Assembly (NCBI RefSeq): GCF_002368075.1
Contig: NZ_AP018314.1
Coordinates: 3,285,522-3,349,521, forward strand
DNA length: 64,000 nucleotides
From: Sphaerospermopsis kisseleviana NIES-73
GTDB taxonomy: Bacteria > Cyanobacteriota > Cyanobacteriia > Cyanobacteriales > Nostocaceae
Direction: 5' to 3'
Shown here: piece by piece, positions 55,151 through 62,854 of the stretch
Layout of the letters: every line of letters starts with the position of its first letter
How positions within the stretch are numbered: the stretch's first letter is position 1
Position numbers and translations under genes: made by a program
Notes under the pieces: model-generated
What the model was told of the DNA's origin: nothing
Seen by the model: only the letters and a program-made list of their open reading frames with translations
The model's database searches: none

Positions 55151-55627
55151 ATGTCATCTACAATTTCTACTTTTACTGAACATTTAGATTTTTCTCAATC
55201 GGAAATAGAAGCAATACTTTCAAAACCTTTAAGTGAGGTGCTTAACTCACAGGAATTAAAACAAGAATTAGACAGTTTAGATATTCAATTATTGCGGGAT
55301 ACTTTACCCACAGCAGGACAAGTTTTAGCTGAACATTTACCGCCTTTTTATAATTGGTTAAAAAACGAATTAGGGGTTAAGCGTGTTCCTGATAGTCCCG
55401 ATCATACAACAAAATGGGTAATTAATTTTCTCCATCATCAAGAAAGTTTAAATCACCTCGTTGAGTTACATCGTCCAGTTCCACCAGCAGCTTTGGAAGC
55501 AGCTGTTCCTCGTTTGGTAAGTTTATTTGATGGTGTGGAAGATGTTAAAGTTCGTCAGGAATGGGAAAAAGCTGTTGCTGCACTTTGTTTAGTTTTAGTT
55601 GTTGATAAAAGACAGAATAATTCGTAA
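55151..55627 (+). CDS. Conserved hypothetical protein, about 158 residues
   Basis: From ATG 55151 the protein reads MSSTISTFTEHLDFSQSEIE and contains FYNWLKNELGVKRVPDSPDH, then a Pro/Ala segment (HRPVPPAALEAAVPRLVSLF) and VRQEWEKAVAALCLVLVVDK. It seems soluble and helical; I recognise no family. GGGAG at about 55137-55141 sits about nine bases before ATG 55151, favouring it over the ATG at 55142. Confidence 0.65.
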   Translation: MSSTISTFTEHLDFSQSEIEAILSKPLSEVLNSQELKQELDSLDIQLLRDTLPTAGQVLAEHLPPFYNWLKNELGVKRVPDSPDHTTKWVINFLHHQESLNHLVELHRPVPPAALEAAVPRLVSLFDGVEDVKVRQEWEKAVAALCLVLVVDKRQNNS

Positions 55628-55662
55628 TTCGTAATTCGTAATTCGTAATTGGTAATTCATAA
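55624..55662. repeat. STRR array (CGTAATT units)
   Basis: Four TTCGTAA heptamers and two variants follow directly after the stop codon of the upstream gene. ATCCTGATTCAG-type repeats follow to about 55765. Confidence 0.85.
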
Positions 55663-55788
55663 TTGCTGTAAAAAGTGAAAATCATAAATTAACAGGATTT
55701 CCAGAAAAACATGATTTATTTTTGATGAAAATCCTGAAAATCATGGATATCCTGATTCAGACAACATTACCATCTTATTAACACTAAC

Positions 55789-57180
55789 TCAGAGATTTGG
55801 ACGATGTTGAATCCAAGGATTAGCGGTTTCCAATTGTGCTGCTAAACTAATAATAGTAGACTCGTCCGCAGGTTTACCTATTAATTGCACACTCAGGGGT
55901 AAACCATTACTATCAAAACCTACAGGAATCGCTATTGCAGGTAATCCTGTTGCGTTTGCTACTGGACAAGGTGCAACCCATTTGATAATATTTTGAAATA
56001 TCTCTTCTGGGGTTAAATTTTGCCATTCACCAACTTTAATGGGTGAGTGCAAATAAACCGGTAATACTAACACATCAATATTATCAAAAAAGGCGACTAT
56101 TTGCCGGGAAACTATCTGCATTTGTGCTAATGCTTGCAAATATTCACCCGCAGAACCTGTTCTCGATAATAAAAATTGATTCAATGGTTGCAGTGCTTCT
56201 GGGGGTATTCCTGCTGCTGCTACTCCAGATTGCCATACTATTTGAAATGGTTCTACTAAACCACTCATATCAGGACATTTTTCTGCTATTTCATGTCCAA
56301 TTTCTGCTAATAATTTAACTGTTTTTAATACTCCTTGTTTGCAGTTTGTGTCAGCATCTCCCAAGGGAGTAATACTGGTACTAAAAGCTATTTTTAACTT
56401 CTGGTTTTTTACTTTGGTTGCTGCTAAAAATGAAGGTTCTGGATTTGTCAACCAATAAGGATCTCCGGTAATATATCCAGAAATTACATCTAACATGGCT
56501 GCTGCATCTGCTACAGTTCTGGCTATGGGACCATTAACAGCAATTCCTCCCATACGATCGCCTACCGGTGCTTGTGTGACTCTTCCCCTTGCTGGTTTAA
56601 TTCCCACTACACCACAACAAGCCGCAGGTCCTCTAATTGAACCACCACCATCTGAACCTTGAGCGATCGCACATAATCCTGCTGTCACAGAGGCCGCAGC
56701 ACCACCACTAGAACCCCCAGGAGTATATTCTAAATTCCAAGGGTTTCTAGCTGGGGGAAAACCTGTAGGTTCACTGTAAGGATAAGAACCTAATTCAGAC
56801 GTGGCAGTTTTTCCCAAAATTGTAAAACCGGCTTGTTTAATCTTGCTCACTACGCCATCATCATAGTTAGAGATATTTTTAACGAAAGCTGGATTTCCGT
56901 AAGTGCAAGTAACACCAGCTACGGCGTTTAAATCTTTAATAGAAATGGGAACACCAAAAAATGGCGGTAATTCTGAAGCGGTTGTGAGTAATTCTGTTTT
57001 TGCTTTAGCGTCAGCAATAGCTAAATCTGCTGTGACAGTAAAATAACTTCCTAATTGGGGATTGAAGCGAGAAATTCTATCTAAATATAGTTCTGTCAAT
57101 TCGAGAGGTGAAACTTCCCGACGACGAATTAATTGTGCTAACTCTAAAGCTGGGGTAAAAGCTAAATCAGTTTCATTCAT
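55789..57180 (-). CDS. Amidase signature family enzyme
   Basis: From ATG 57180 the protein is 463 residues. It has the amidase signature with the Ser-cisSer-Lys triad: Lys in PISIKDLNAVAGV, and the Gly/Ser loop GGSSGGAAASVTAGLCAIAQ followed by GSDGGGSIRGPAACCGVVG. It could be a GatA paralogue or a general amidase. No gatB/C genes are nearby and the N-terminus differs from GatA, so a stand-alone amidase is favoured. Substrate unknown. Confidence 0.9.
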   Translation of the reverse strand: MNETDLAFTPALELAQLIRRREVSPLELTELYLDRISRFNPQLGSYFTVTADLAIADAKAKTELLTTASELPPFFGVPISIKDLNAVAGVTCTYGNPAFVKNISNYDDGVVSKIKQAGFTILGKTATSELGSYPYSEPTGFPPARNPWNLEYTPGGSSGGAAASVTAGLCAIAQGSDGGGSIRGPAACCGVVGIKPARGRVTQAPVGDRMGGIAVNGPIARTVADAAAMLDVISGYITGDPYWLTNPEPSFLAATKVKNQKLKIAFSTSITPLGDADTNCKQGVLKTVKLLAEIGHEIAEKCPDMSGLVEPFQIVWQSGVAAAGIPPEALQPLNQFLLSRTGSAGEYLQALAQMQIVSRQIVAFFDNIDVLVLPVYLHSPIKVGEWQNLTPEEIFQNIIKWVAPCPVANATGLPAIAIPVGFDSNGLPLSVQLIGKPADESTIISLAAQLETANPWIQHRPNL

Positions 57181-57415
57181 TGTTGTAATTTGCAACTTTA
57201 AATTTGCAACTTTAAATTTTATACATCTATCAGAAGTTATAAATCTTCCATATTTCACAAATATTAACTTATAGCCCAACACAGGGTAGTTAAGACATCA
57301 ATTTATCATGAAAGTCTTACTAAAATAGGCTTATACTCCTGACTTCTGACTCCGGTTGGTGAGCGACTTGTACTGAGCGCAGTCGAAGTAAGTCGAACCA
57401 CTGACTCCTACTATA

Positions 57416-58267
57416 TTACTTTTTCACACTTGACCACCCCAAACTTGTAGACTGTTGATAAATCTTCTTTAAAGTATTCACATCTCTGCTAGAAATAGAT
57501 ACAGGGTTACGAACTTGAGAAAAATAAAGTGCGTCAGTTTCTACGGGACTATGACCCCAAATTCCTAAAGCGTGTCCCATTTCATGACGTGCTGCTGCTT
57601 GCAAATGTTCCCCTGTTTGAGTGGGACTTAATAAAATAGTAAAACGGTGTAATAAAAAATTATTTTGATTATATAACTCGTATGTCGCTAATGCAGAACG
57701 CGCACGGGGAATTTTACTAATGGGGTTTATTTGTAAAGGTGGACGTTGACGCATAATTTTAATATCAGCTTTAATATCAGCAATTTCTGAATTTTCTACT
57801 AATTCTAAAGGTAAAAAATTATTCCACTCTTTAATAGCTTGTGAAACTTGATTTACCCATGTTTGCGCTTGTTGTTGATTGATATTTGTAGGAGTTTCAA
57901 TATTTACTTTAATCGGGAAATGTGACCAAATTAAATAACCATATTTTGTAGGTTGAATTTGCTCAAAATAATCACCACTATTATTTTGATCTTGCCATTT
58001 TTCTAAACTTAGTGGTAAAGGATGGGGTTTTTGTATTGATCTTTCCCCTAACCTCTCTGCTACAAGGAAAGGGGAAATTATAGTCTCCTTCCCTGCTAGG
58101 GAACGGGGTTGGGGGTTAGGTTCTTTGGCTTGAGTATGAAAATTCGTCAAAATAACTAACAGTCCTGAAATTATGAATAAAGTCAGAACTGTTAATAATT
58201 TCCACCCAAAAAAATGATGATTTCTATTTTGGGTTTTGGATATTGATTTTTGGGATATTTTTCCCAT
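57416..58267 (-). CDS. Matrixin-like zinc metalloprotease, membrane-anchored or secreted
   Basis: The 283-residue protein has an N-terminal hydrophobic anchor (LLTVLTLFIISGLLVILT, about 24-41) and a zincin motif ARHEMGHALGIWGHSPVETD (HExGHxxGxxGH, about 228-238). It is followed by a Met-turn-like region near the end (PVSISSRDVNTLKKIY). This is the M10/M12 'matrixin' type common in cyanobacteria; the substrate is unknown. Residues about 49-83 (PNPQPRSLAG, ERLGERSIQKPHPLP) are encoded by a dispersed repeat (GGGGTTGGGGGTTAGG on the plus strand) inserted in frame between anchor and catalytic domain. secG lies just upstream on the same strand (21 bp). Confidence 0.87.
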   Translation of the reverse strand: MGKISQKSISKTQNRNHHFFGWKLLTVLTLFIISGLLVILTNFHTQAKEPNPQPRSLAGKETIISPFLVAERLGERSIQKPHPLPLSLEKWQDQNNSGDYFEQIQPTKYGYLIWSHFPIKVNIETPTNINQQQAQTWVNQVSQAIKEWNNFLPLELVENSEIADIKADIKIMRQRPPLQINPISKIPRARSALATYELYNQNNFLLHRFTILLSPTQTGEHLQAAARHEMGHALGIWGHSPVETDALYFSQVRNPVSISSRDVNTLKKIYQQSTSLGWSSVKK

Positions 58268-58288
58268 TTTTACTTATCTAGGTTTTAC

Positions 58289-58522
58289 TTATTTAGGTAG
58301 CCAGTTAGCACTTAAAACCACTGTTAAACCGAGAAAAATTACTACTAACGCCCAGGTGACACGATTTAATGTATTTTCTGCGCTTTTGGTACTGCTAAAG
58401 AGTTGAGCTTGGCCACCAATAGCACCGATACCATCACCTTTAGGGCTATGTAGTAAAACCAGGACAATTAAACCTAAGGCAGAAAACGCCCAAATTCCTT
58501 GCACAATGTTAGTAATCGACAT
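58289..58522 (-). CDS. secG: Preprotein translocase subunit SecG
   Basis: SecG is a small membrane subunit of the SecYEG channel. The 77-residue protein has two transmembrane segments (IVQGIWAFSALGLIVLVLLH and VTWALVVIFLGLTVVLSANW) joined by the conserved loop GDGIGAIGGQAQLFSSTKSA. Length and loop are diagnostic. It lies downstream of gpmI on the same strand, a common neighbourhood. Confidence 0.95.
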   Translation of the reverse strand: MSITNIVQGIWAFSALGLIVLVLLHSPKGDGIGAIGGQAQLFSSTKSAENTLNRVTWALVVIFLGLTVVLSANWLPK

Positions 58523-58586
58523 ACGTAATTAAAAATTCCCAAAGATGATCTTGAATATTATTTAACGTAACACGGTTAATTAAAAA

Positions 58587-58690
58587 TTTGATGATTGGTG
58601 ATTGGTGACTGGTGACTGGTGACTGGTGACTGGGATAATATTACCAATTACCAATTACCCATTACCCATTACCCATTACCCATTACCTCT
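58587..58690. repeat. STRR arrays between secG and gpmI
   Basis: GGTGATT/GGTGACT units (58590-58632) are followed by ATTACCA and ATTACCC units (about 58643-58687). Both strands of the same heptamer family face each other, so a transcript could fold. Confidence 0.9.
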
Positions 58691-58738
58691 AAAAAACAGT
58701 TAACTGTGAAAAGTTAACTGTCAAAGAAGAGAAATAGA

Positions 58739-60337
58739 TTACAACCCTACTTGTACAGGAGTACGAGAAAGTTGTAAATCATATTCTGCGGCTCTTAGTA
58801 GAGATTTACCAGTCATTTCTTCTGGTTGAGGAATTTGTAAAATATCCAAAATAGTGGGTGCAATATCAGCTAACTTACCATCATGTCGCAAGTCAACATT
58901 TGCACCATATCCGGGTATTTTCACTTTTTCCCCTTCTACCAAAATGAAGGGAACGGGGTTAGTTGTATGTGCCGTCCAAGGATTACCATCCTCATCTGCC
59001 ATATACTCAGCGTTACCGTGATCGGCTGTAATTAGCATTGTACCGCCAACTTTGCCGACACTTTCTATAAGTCTGCCTAAACATCGGTCAACGGTTTCAA
59101 TCGCTGTGACTGTAGCTTCTATTTTTCCTGTGTGGCCTACCATGTCAGGGTTAGCGTAGTTCATCACTACTAAAGAGTAAATACCCTTTTCAATGGCAGC
59201 GATCGCCACATCTGTCACCGCCTGGGCGGACATTGCGGGTTCTGTATCGTAGGTGGCTACCATTGGACTGCTGACCAGTTCCCGATCTTCTCCCTTGTAT
59301 GGGTCCTCTAGTCCCCCATTAAAGAAATAGGTGACATGAGCGTATTTTTCCGTTTCTGCCGTGCGGAACTGTTTTAGATCATGATTTGCAATCACTTCAC
59401 CCAGAATATTCGTCAAGTTCTGGGGAGTAAAGGCCACAGAGACAGTTAACTCTGGATCATATTGGGTAAATGTCAGAAAAGACAGAGGTGTAATTTGCTG
59501 TCTCTCAAAACCCTGAAAATCAACACTAACAAAAGCTTGAGTTAATTCTCTGGCGCGGTCGGGACGGAAATTGAAAAAGATCACCCCATCGCCAGGTGCA
59601 ACTGCGCCAGGAGTAATTCTGATGGGAACAATAAACTCGTCGGTTACGCCTTCAGCATAAGAGGCTTGCAAGACTTCTAACGCTGTTTTTCCGTTGCCAG
59701 CGCCTTCTTGCGTCATTACATCATAAGCTCGTTGGACTCGATCCCAACGGCGATCGCGGTCCATTGCATAATAACGACCGCTAATAGTGGCTATCTGCCC
59801 TATTTCCACGCGGTCTATATAATCTTGCAGTTGTGCGATGGCTTTTATTCCATCTGCGGGAAGAGTATCACGCCCGTCCATGATAGCGTGAATACATACA
59901 TCAGCAATTTGCTGTGATTTGGCTAAGTCCAGTAACCCAAAGAGATGGGTAATGTGGGAATGTACCCCACCGTCAGAACAAAGCCCAATCAAGTGTAACT
60001 TGCCATTTCGTGATTTCACTTCCTGGCAAATGTTTACAAGTGCTGGGTTAGCGGCCAGAGAACCGTCTTCAACCGCATCGGAGATGCGTACCAGTTCTTG
60101 GGGGACGACACGCCCAGCGCCAATATTCAAATGACCAACTTCCGAGTTGCCCATTTGACCTTCTGGCAACCCTACGGCTTTTCCTGAAGTGCGAATGAGG
60201 GTGTGGGGGTAGGCCGCCCACAAACTGTCCATAATGGGAGTTTTAGCGGCAGCGATCGCGTTTCCTCGCTTGTCCTCACAGTAGCCCCATCCATCTAAAA
60301 TGACTAGCACCACAGGAGCAACAGGTGCTTTGGTCAT
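58739..60337 (-). CDS. gpmI: 2,3-bisphosphoglycerate-independent phosphoglycerate mutase
   Basis: GpmI interconverts 3- and 2-phosphoglycerate with Mn ions. From ATG 60337 the protein is 532 residues: VVLVILDGWGYCEDK (metal Asp), GQMGNSEVGHLNIGAGR (catalytic Ser), AIMDGRDTLP, NFRPDRARELTQAF, ANPDMVGHTGK and ITADHGNAEYM (metal ligands). An 18-residue longer start at 60391 is possible, but MTKAPVAPVV is the usual form. The length fits the family. Confidence 0.96.
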   Translation of the reverse strand: MTKAPVAPVVLVILDGWGYCEDKRGNAIAAAKTPIMDSLWAAYPHTLIRTSGKAVGLPEGQMGNSEVGHLNIGAGRVVPQELVRISDAVEDGSLAANPALVNICQEVKSRNGKLHLIGLCSDGGVHSHITHLFGLLDLAKSQQIADVCIHAIMDGRDTLPADGIKAIAQLQDYIDRVEIGQIATISGRYYAMDRDRRWDRVQRAYDVMTQEGAGNGKTALEVLQASYAEGVTDEFIVPIRITPGAVAPGDGVIFFNFRPDRARELTQAFVSVDFQGFERQQITPLSFLTFTQYDPELTVSVAFTPQNLTNILGEVIANHDLKQFRTAETEKYAHVTYFFNGGLEDPYKGEDRELVSSPMVATYDTEPAMSAQAVTDVAIAAIEKGIYSLVVMNYANPDMVGHTGKIEATVTAIETVDRCLGRLIESVGKVGGTMLITADHGNAEYMADEDGNPWTAHTTNPVPFILVEGEKVKIPGYGANVDLRHDGKLADIAPTILDILQIPQPEEMTGKSLLRAAEYDLQLSRTPVQVGL

Positions 60338-60415
60338 AGTAAAATTGCCCTTTACTTTTTGTAATAACCGAATGATATCACTACTAACCACAAATTGAAG
60401 AAAGAAGTTGAAAAA

Positions 60416-60490
60416 GAGAGGAGTCAGAAGTTCAGAAGTTCAGAAGTTCAGAAGTTCAGAAGTTCAGGAGTTCAGGAGTTCAGGAGTTCA
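60416..60490. repeat. 9-base tandem repeat (AGTTCAGA/AGTTCAGG)
   Basis: About eight 9-base units (GAAGTTCAG, then GAGTTCAGG) run in tandem upstream of gpmI. The period is 9, unlike the 7-base arrays elsewhere. Confidence 0.9.
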
Positions 60491-60558
60491 TAAGAATAAG
60501 AGTCCGTTAAAACGCACTTTCACTAGGAGACAGAGCATTTATTACCTAGCATTTATCC

Positions 60559-61086
60559 CTACAACCAATTTTCTAAACTTAAACCTTCAACTCTGGTTAA
60601 ATCACTATCATTAGAAACCACGGTTAAACCTTTAATTATTGCTGTAGCCGCAATTAAAACATCTTCACTTTGAATCGGTAAACCTTTTAATCTTAAATTC
60701 GCATGAATTTCCGCAGCTTTTTCTAAAATCGCTAAATCATCTAGAAAAATTATCGGATATTTTTGACAGAATATGTTAAATCTGGCTCTTTGTTTAGGCG
60801 AATCAACCGCTAAAAAACCTCTTCTAATTTCAAAATAGGTAATACAACTAATAAAAATATTGTCTTCTTGAGCTTGAGCTAACTCAATTCTTTCTATAAT
60901 TAGAGAATTTTGTTTGAGGGCTAAAGAAACTAGGACTTACGCAACTGGCATATTTCTCTGTTCGTAGTAAGCGATTTATCGCTTATTTTTGGCACTAAAG
61001 TGCCTACTACAGACTTAAATTTAGACTTTCCTTGTGACACTTGCGTAAGTCCTGGAAACAATATTAGTATCTAATAAATAATTCAT
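60559..61086 (-). pseudogene. vapC: VapC PIN-domain toxin interrupted by a 124-bp element
   Basis: From ATG 61086 the frame reads MNYLLDTNIVS and then enters an inserted element and stops after about ten foreign codons. If bases 60931-61059 are removed, the frame continues as LALKQNSLIIERIELAQAQ, CITYFEIRRGFL, QSEDVLIAATAIIKGLTVVS and ends LTRVEGLSLENWL at 60559, a complete 132-residue PIN protein. All acidic residues of the PIN site would be restored. The gene lies 31 bp after the 98-residue gene 61118-61414, its probable antitoxin partner. Confidence 0.88.
60931..61054. mobile_element. MITE-like element inserted in vapC
   Basis: The 124-bp element has AGGACTTACGCAA near its left end and TTGCGTAAGTCCT near its right end, a perfect 13-bp terminal inverted repeat. 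It is flanked by GAAAC on both sides (60926-60930, 61055-61059), a 5-bp target duplication; removing one copy plus the element restores vapC exactly. The interior has a GTAGTAAGCGAT/ATCGCTTA palindrome and GGCACTAAAGTGCC. No transposase is encoded. Confidence 0.88.
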
Positions 61087-61117
61087 ATTTTTTATTTGAT
61101 TATTTTTATAATATTCT

Positions 61118-61414
61118 CTATTTTCGTTTAATTGCATCTTCAAAATTTGCCATTTGTTCGGGTGTAAAATCTTCACCAATTTTCGCCAGAATTCTCACAG
61201 CCATAATACCATCACAACGTTTTTTTAAACTTGCATCTGAGATATGATTAAATTCATCAAAAGATAAGGTTTTTTCAAAAATTTCCACTAAATCATTCAC
61301 TATTGCAGCATAATTAAGGTTCTCTTTAAATATGGGATTCTCTTCCATTAAAATAGATACTACTCTCTCAACTCTCTTAATCACGGATTCTTGCTCAATG
61401 TTTGTTGATAACAT
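61118..61414 (-). CDS. Unknown 98-residue protein, probable antitoxin of the broken vapC
   Basis: The protein (MLSTNIEQESVIKRVERVVS, IVNDLVEIFEKTLSFDEFNH, FTPEQMANFEDAIKRK) is helical and acidic/basic mixed; no DNA-binding motif is clear. It lies directly upstream of the vapC pseudogene on the same strand, the position of an antitoxin. A GGAGGCAAAT ribosome-binding site precedes ATG 61414. If it is an antitoxin, it is now without its toxin. Confidence 0.6.
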   Translation of the reverse strand: MLSTNIEQESVIKRVERVVSILMEENPIFKENLNYAAIVNDLVEIFEKTLSFDEFNHISDASLKKRCDGIMAVRILAKIGEDFTPEQMANFEDAIKRK

Positions 61415-61917
61415 AATATTTGCCTCCTGTTATAAATTTAAACTATAAAATTTAAGTATTAAAATTATATCATTTTTAATACTATGGGTCAATTAATCAA
61501 TAAAAATCCCGTAAATCGTGATTTTGACATAATCAAATCCAAGATACATTAACTTATTGTACTATTATCATACCATGTTCAATAAAAATTTACATAAGTT
61601 ATTTTATTTCTACTTTACAATATTACGTAATTAGAGATATTATATTTTTTACATTTTGATTTATTTTTTCTGAATCAGGATATCCAGGATTAAAGGATTT
61701 ACAGGATGTGATTTTTAAATTTCTGGTTTTCCTTTGCGTCTTTGCGTCTACCCTGCGGGATCTCCTGACGGAGATTGCGTGAGATTTTCTCTTATCTTTA
61801 AATCCTGATAACAACAAAAAATTAAACAATAACAATCCTGGAAATCCTCAAATCCTGGAAATCCTGATTCAGACAAATAATGATATAATAAAAATATTTG
61901 ATTCAGGAGTTAAAACA
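61415..61917. repeat. Intergenic region between the two vap loci
   Basis: No gene is supported. ATCAGGATATCCAGGAT-type repeats occur at 61672-61700 and their complement at 61838-61875. Between them lies the dispersed GCGTCTACCCTGCGGGATCTC segment (about 61742-61762). The remainder is AT-rich. Confidence 0.65.
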
Positions 61918-62226
61918 ATGACATTGAAACAAGAATCATTAGTGGATGAACTGGAACAAAAAATATATCAAACACTCTTAGATAGATTACCTAATGACGA
62001 TGACTTTACTAATAGTATCAATAATTTACTAACTTTGCTAGAAAGGGTTTGTAGTGAAAAAGCTGCATATCATTATCAAAATTTACCCAATGAACAGTTT
62101 AATTATTGGAATAAGTTTCAACAAGAAATACACCAACTAAAAATACTCAAACAACAAGAAAGAATCAAATCCTATAGAGGAAAACTGCAATGGGAAGATA
62201 ACCTAGAAGAAAAGAGAATCAACTGA
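61918..62226 (+). CDS. vapB: VapB-type antitoxin
   Basis: The 102-residue protein is helical and ends KSYRGKLQWEDNLEEKRIN; a W-x-x-x-L-E-E-x-R tail of this kind is common in antitoxins paired with VapC. Its stop TGA overlaps the vapC ATG (TGATG at 62224-62228), so the two are coupled. The N-terminal part (LVDELEQKIYQTLLDRLPND) may form the dimer or DNA-binding region, though no clear fold is seen. Confidence 0.7.
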   Translation: MTLKQESLVDELEQKIYQTLLDRLPNDDDFTNSINNLLTLLERVCSEKAAYHYQNLPNEQFNYWNKFQQEIHQLKILKQQERIKSYRGKLQWEDNLEEKRIN

Positions 62227-62618
62227 TGATTATTGTAGATTCAAGTGTCTGGGTAGATTATTTTAATGGTATAGAAACACCAGAAACTAACAAACTAGAT
62301 CAACTTTTAGGAGTAGAACCAATAGCTATCAGTGATTTAATTTTAACTGAAGTTTTGCAGGGGTTTCGCTCAGATAATGGATATCAAACAGCAAAAGAAT
62401 TATTAACTTCTCTGCATATTTTCGAGATGTTAGGATTAGATATTGCTATCAAAAGTGCTGATAATTATAGATTTCTGCGTAAACAAGGTATTACTATTAG
62501 GAAAACTGCTGATGTGATTATAGCAACGTTCTGTATTGAAACCCAAAACTCACTTTTATTTAGTGATAAAGATTTTCTACCTTTTGTGAATCATTTGGGT
62601 TTAATTCGTGTTCAATAA
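62226..62618 (+). CDS. vapC: VapC PIN-domain ribonuclease toxin
   Basis: The 130-residue PIN protein starts MIIVDSSVWVDYFNG (first Asp), has ISDLILTEVLQGFRSD (Glu), RKTADVIIATFCIETQ (Asp) and LLFSDKDFLPF (last acidic group). All PIN catalytic acids are present, so it should be an active endoribonuclease, probably acting on tRNA or rRNA. It is coupled to the preceding antitoxin gene by a one-base overlap. Confidence 0.93.
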   Translation: MIIVDSSVWVDYFNGIETPETNKLDQLLGVEPIAISDLILTEVLQGFRSDNGYQTAKELLTSLHIFEMLGLDIAIKSADNYRFLRKQGITIRKTADVIIATFCIETQNSLLFSDKDFLPFVNHLGLIRVQ

Positions 62619-62629
62619 TTTAATTATTT

Positions 62630-62795
62630 GTCAGAATTAGGATAACCATGATTAAAGGATTGACAAGATATGATTTTTAAATTTATGGTTTTCCTTTGCG
62701 TGCGATTTTCTCTGATCTTTAAATCCTGATAACAACAGAAAATTAAACAACAACAATCCTGTTAATCCTTAAATCCTGGACATCCTGATTCAGAC
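62630..62795. repeat. ATCCTGG-type dispersed repeats
   Basis: ATTAGGATAACCATGATTAA on the left and ATCCTTAAATCCTGGACATC on the right are facing copies of the repeat family seen at 3550-4040 and 61663-61880. The central segment TTTATGGTTTTCCTTTGCGT resembles 61719-61735. Confidence 0.7.
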
Positions 62796-62826
62796 AAAAA
62801 ATCCCCAACTTCAAAAAGTCAGGGAC
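62795..62826 (-). terminator. Intrinsic terminator of the ABC-F gene
   Basis: On the minus strand TCCCTGACTT-loop-AAGTTGGGGA is followed by a run of six T, 29 bp after the ABC-F stop codon. Stem, loop and T-run form a standard rho-independent terminator. Confidence 0.7.
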
Positions 62827-62854
62827 TCACAAATACTTGTTTTTAAAAACAAAC

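Noticed and set aside
60408-60614. 68-residue plus-strand frame
   Set aside because: Its first half is the translated 9-base tandem repeat and its second half lies opposite the vapC pseudogene.
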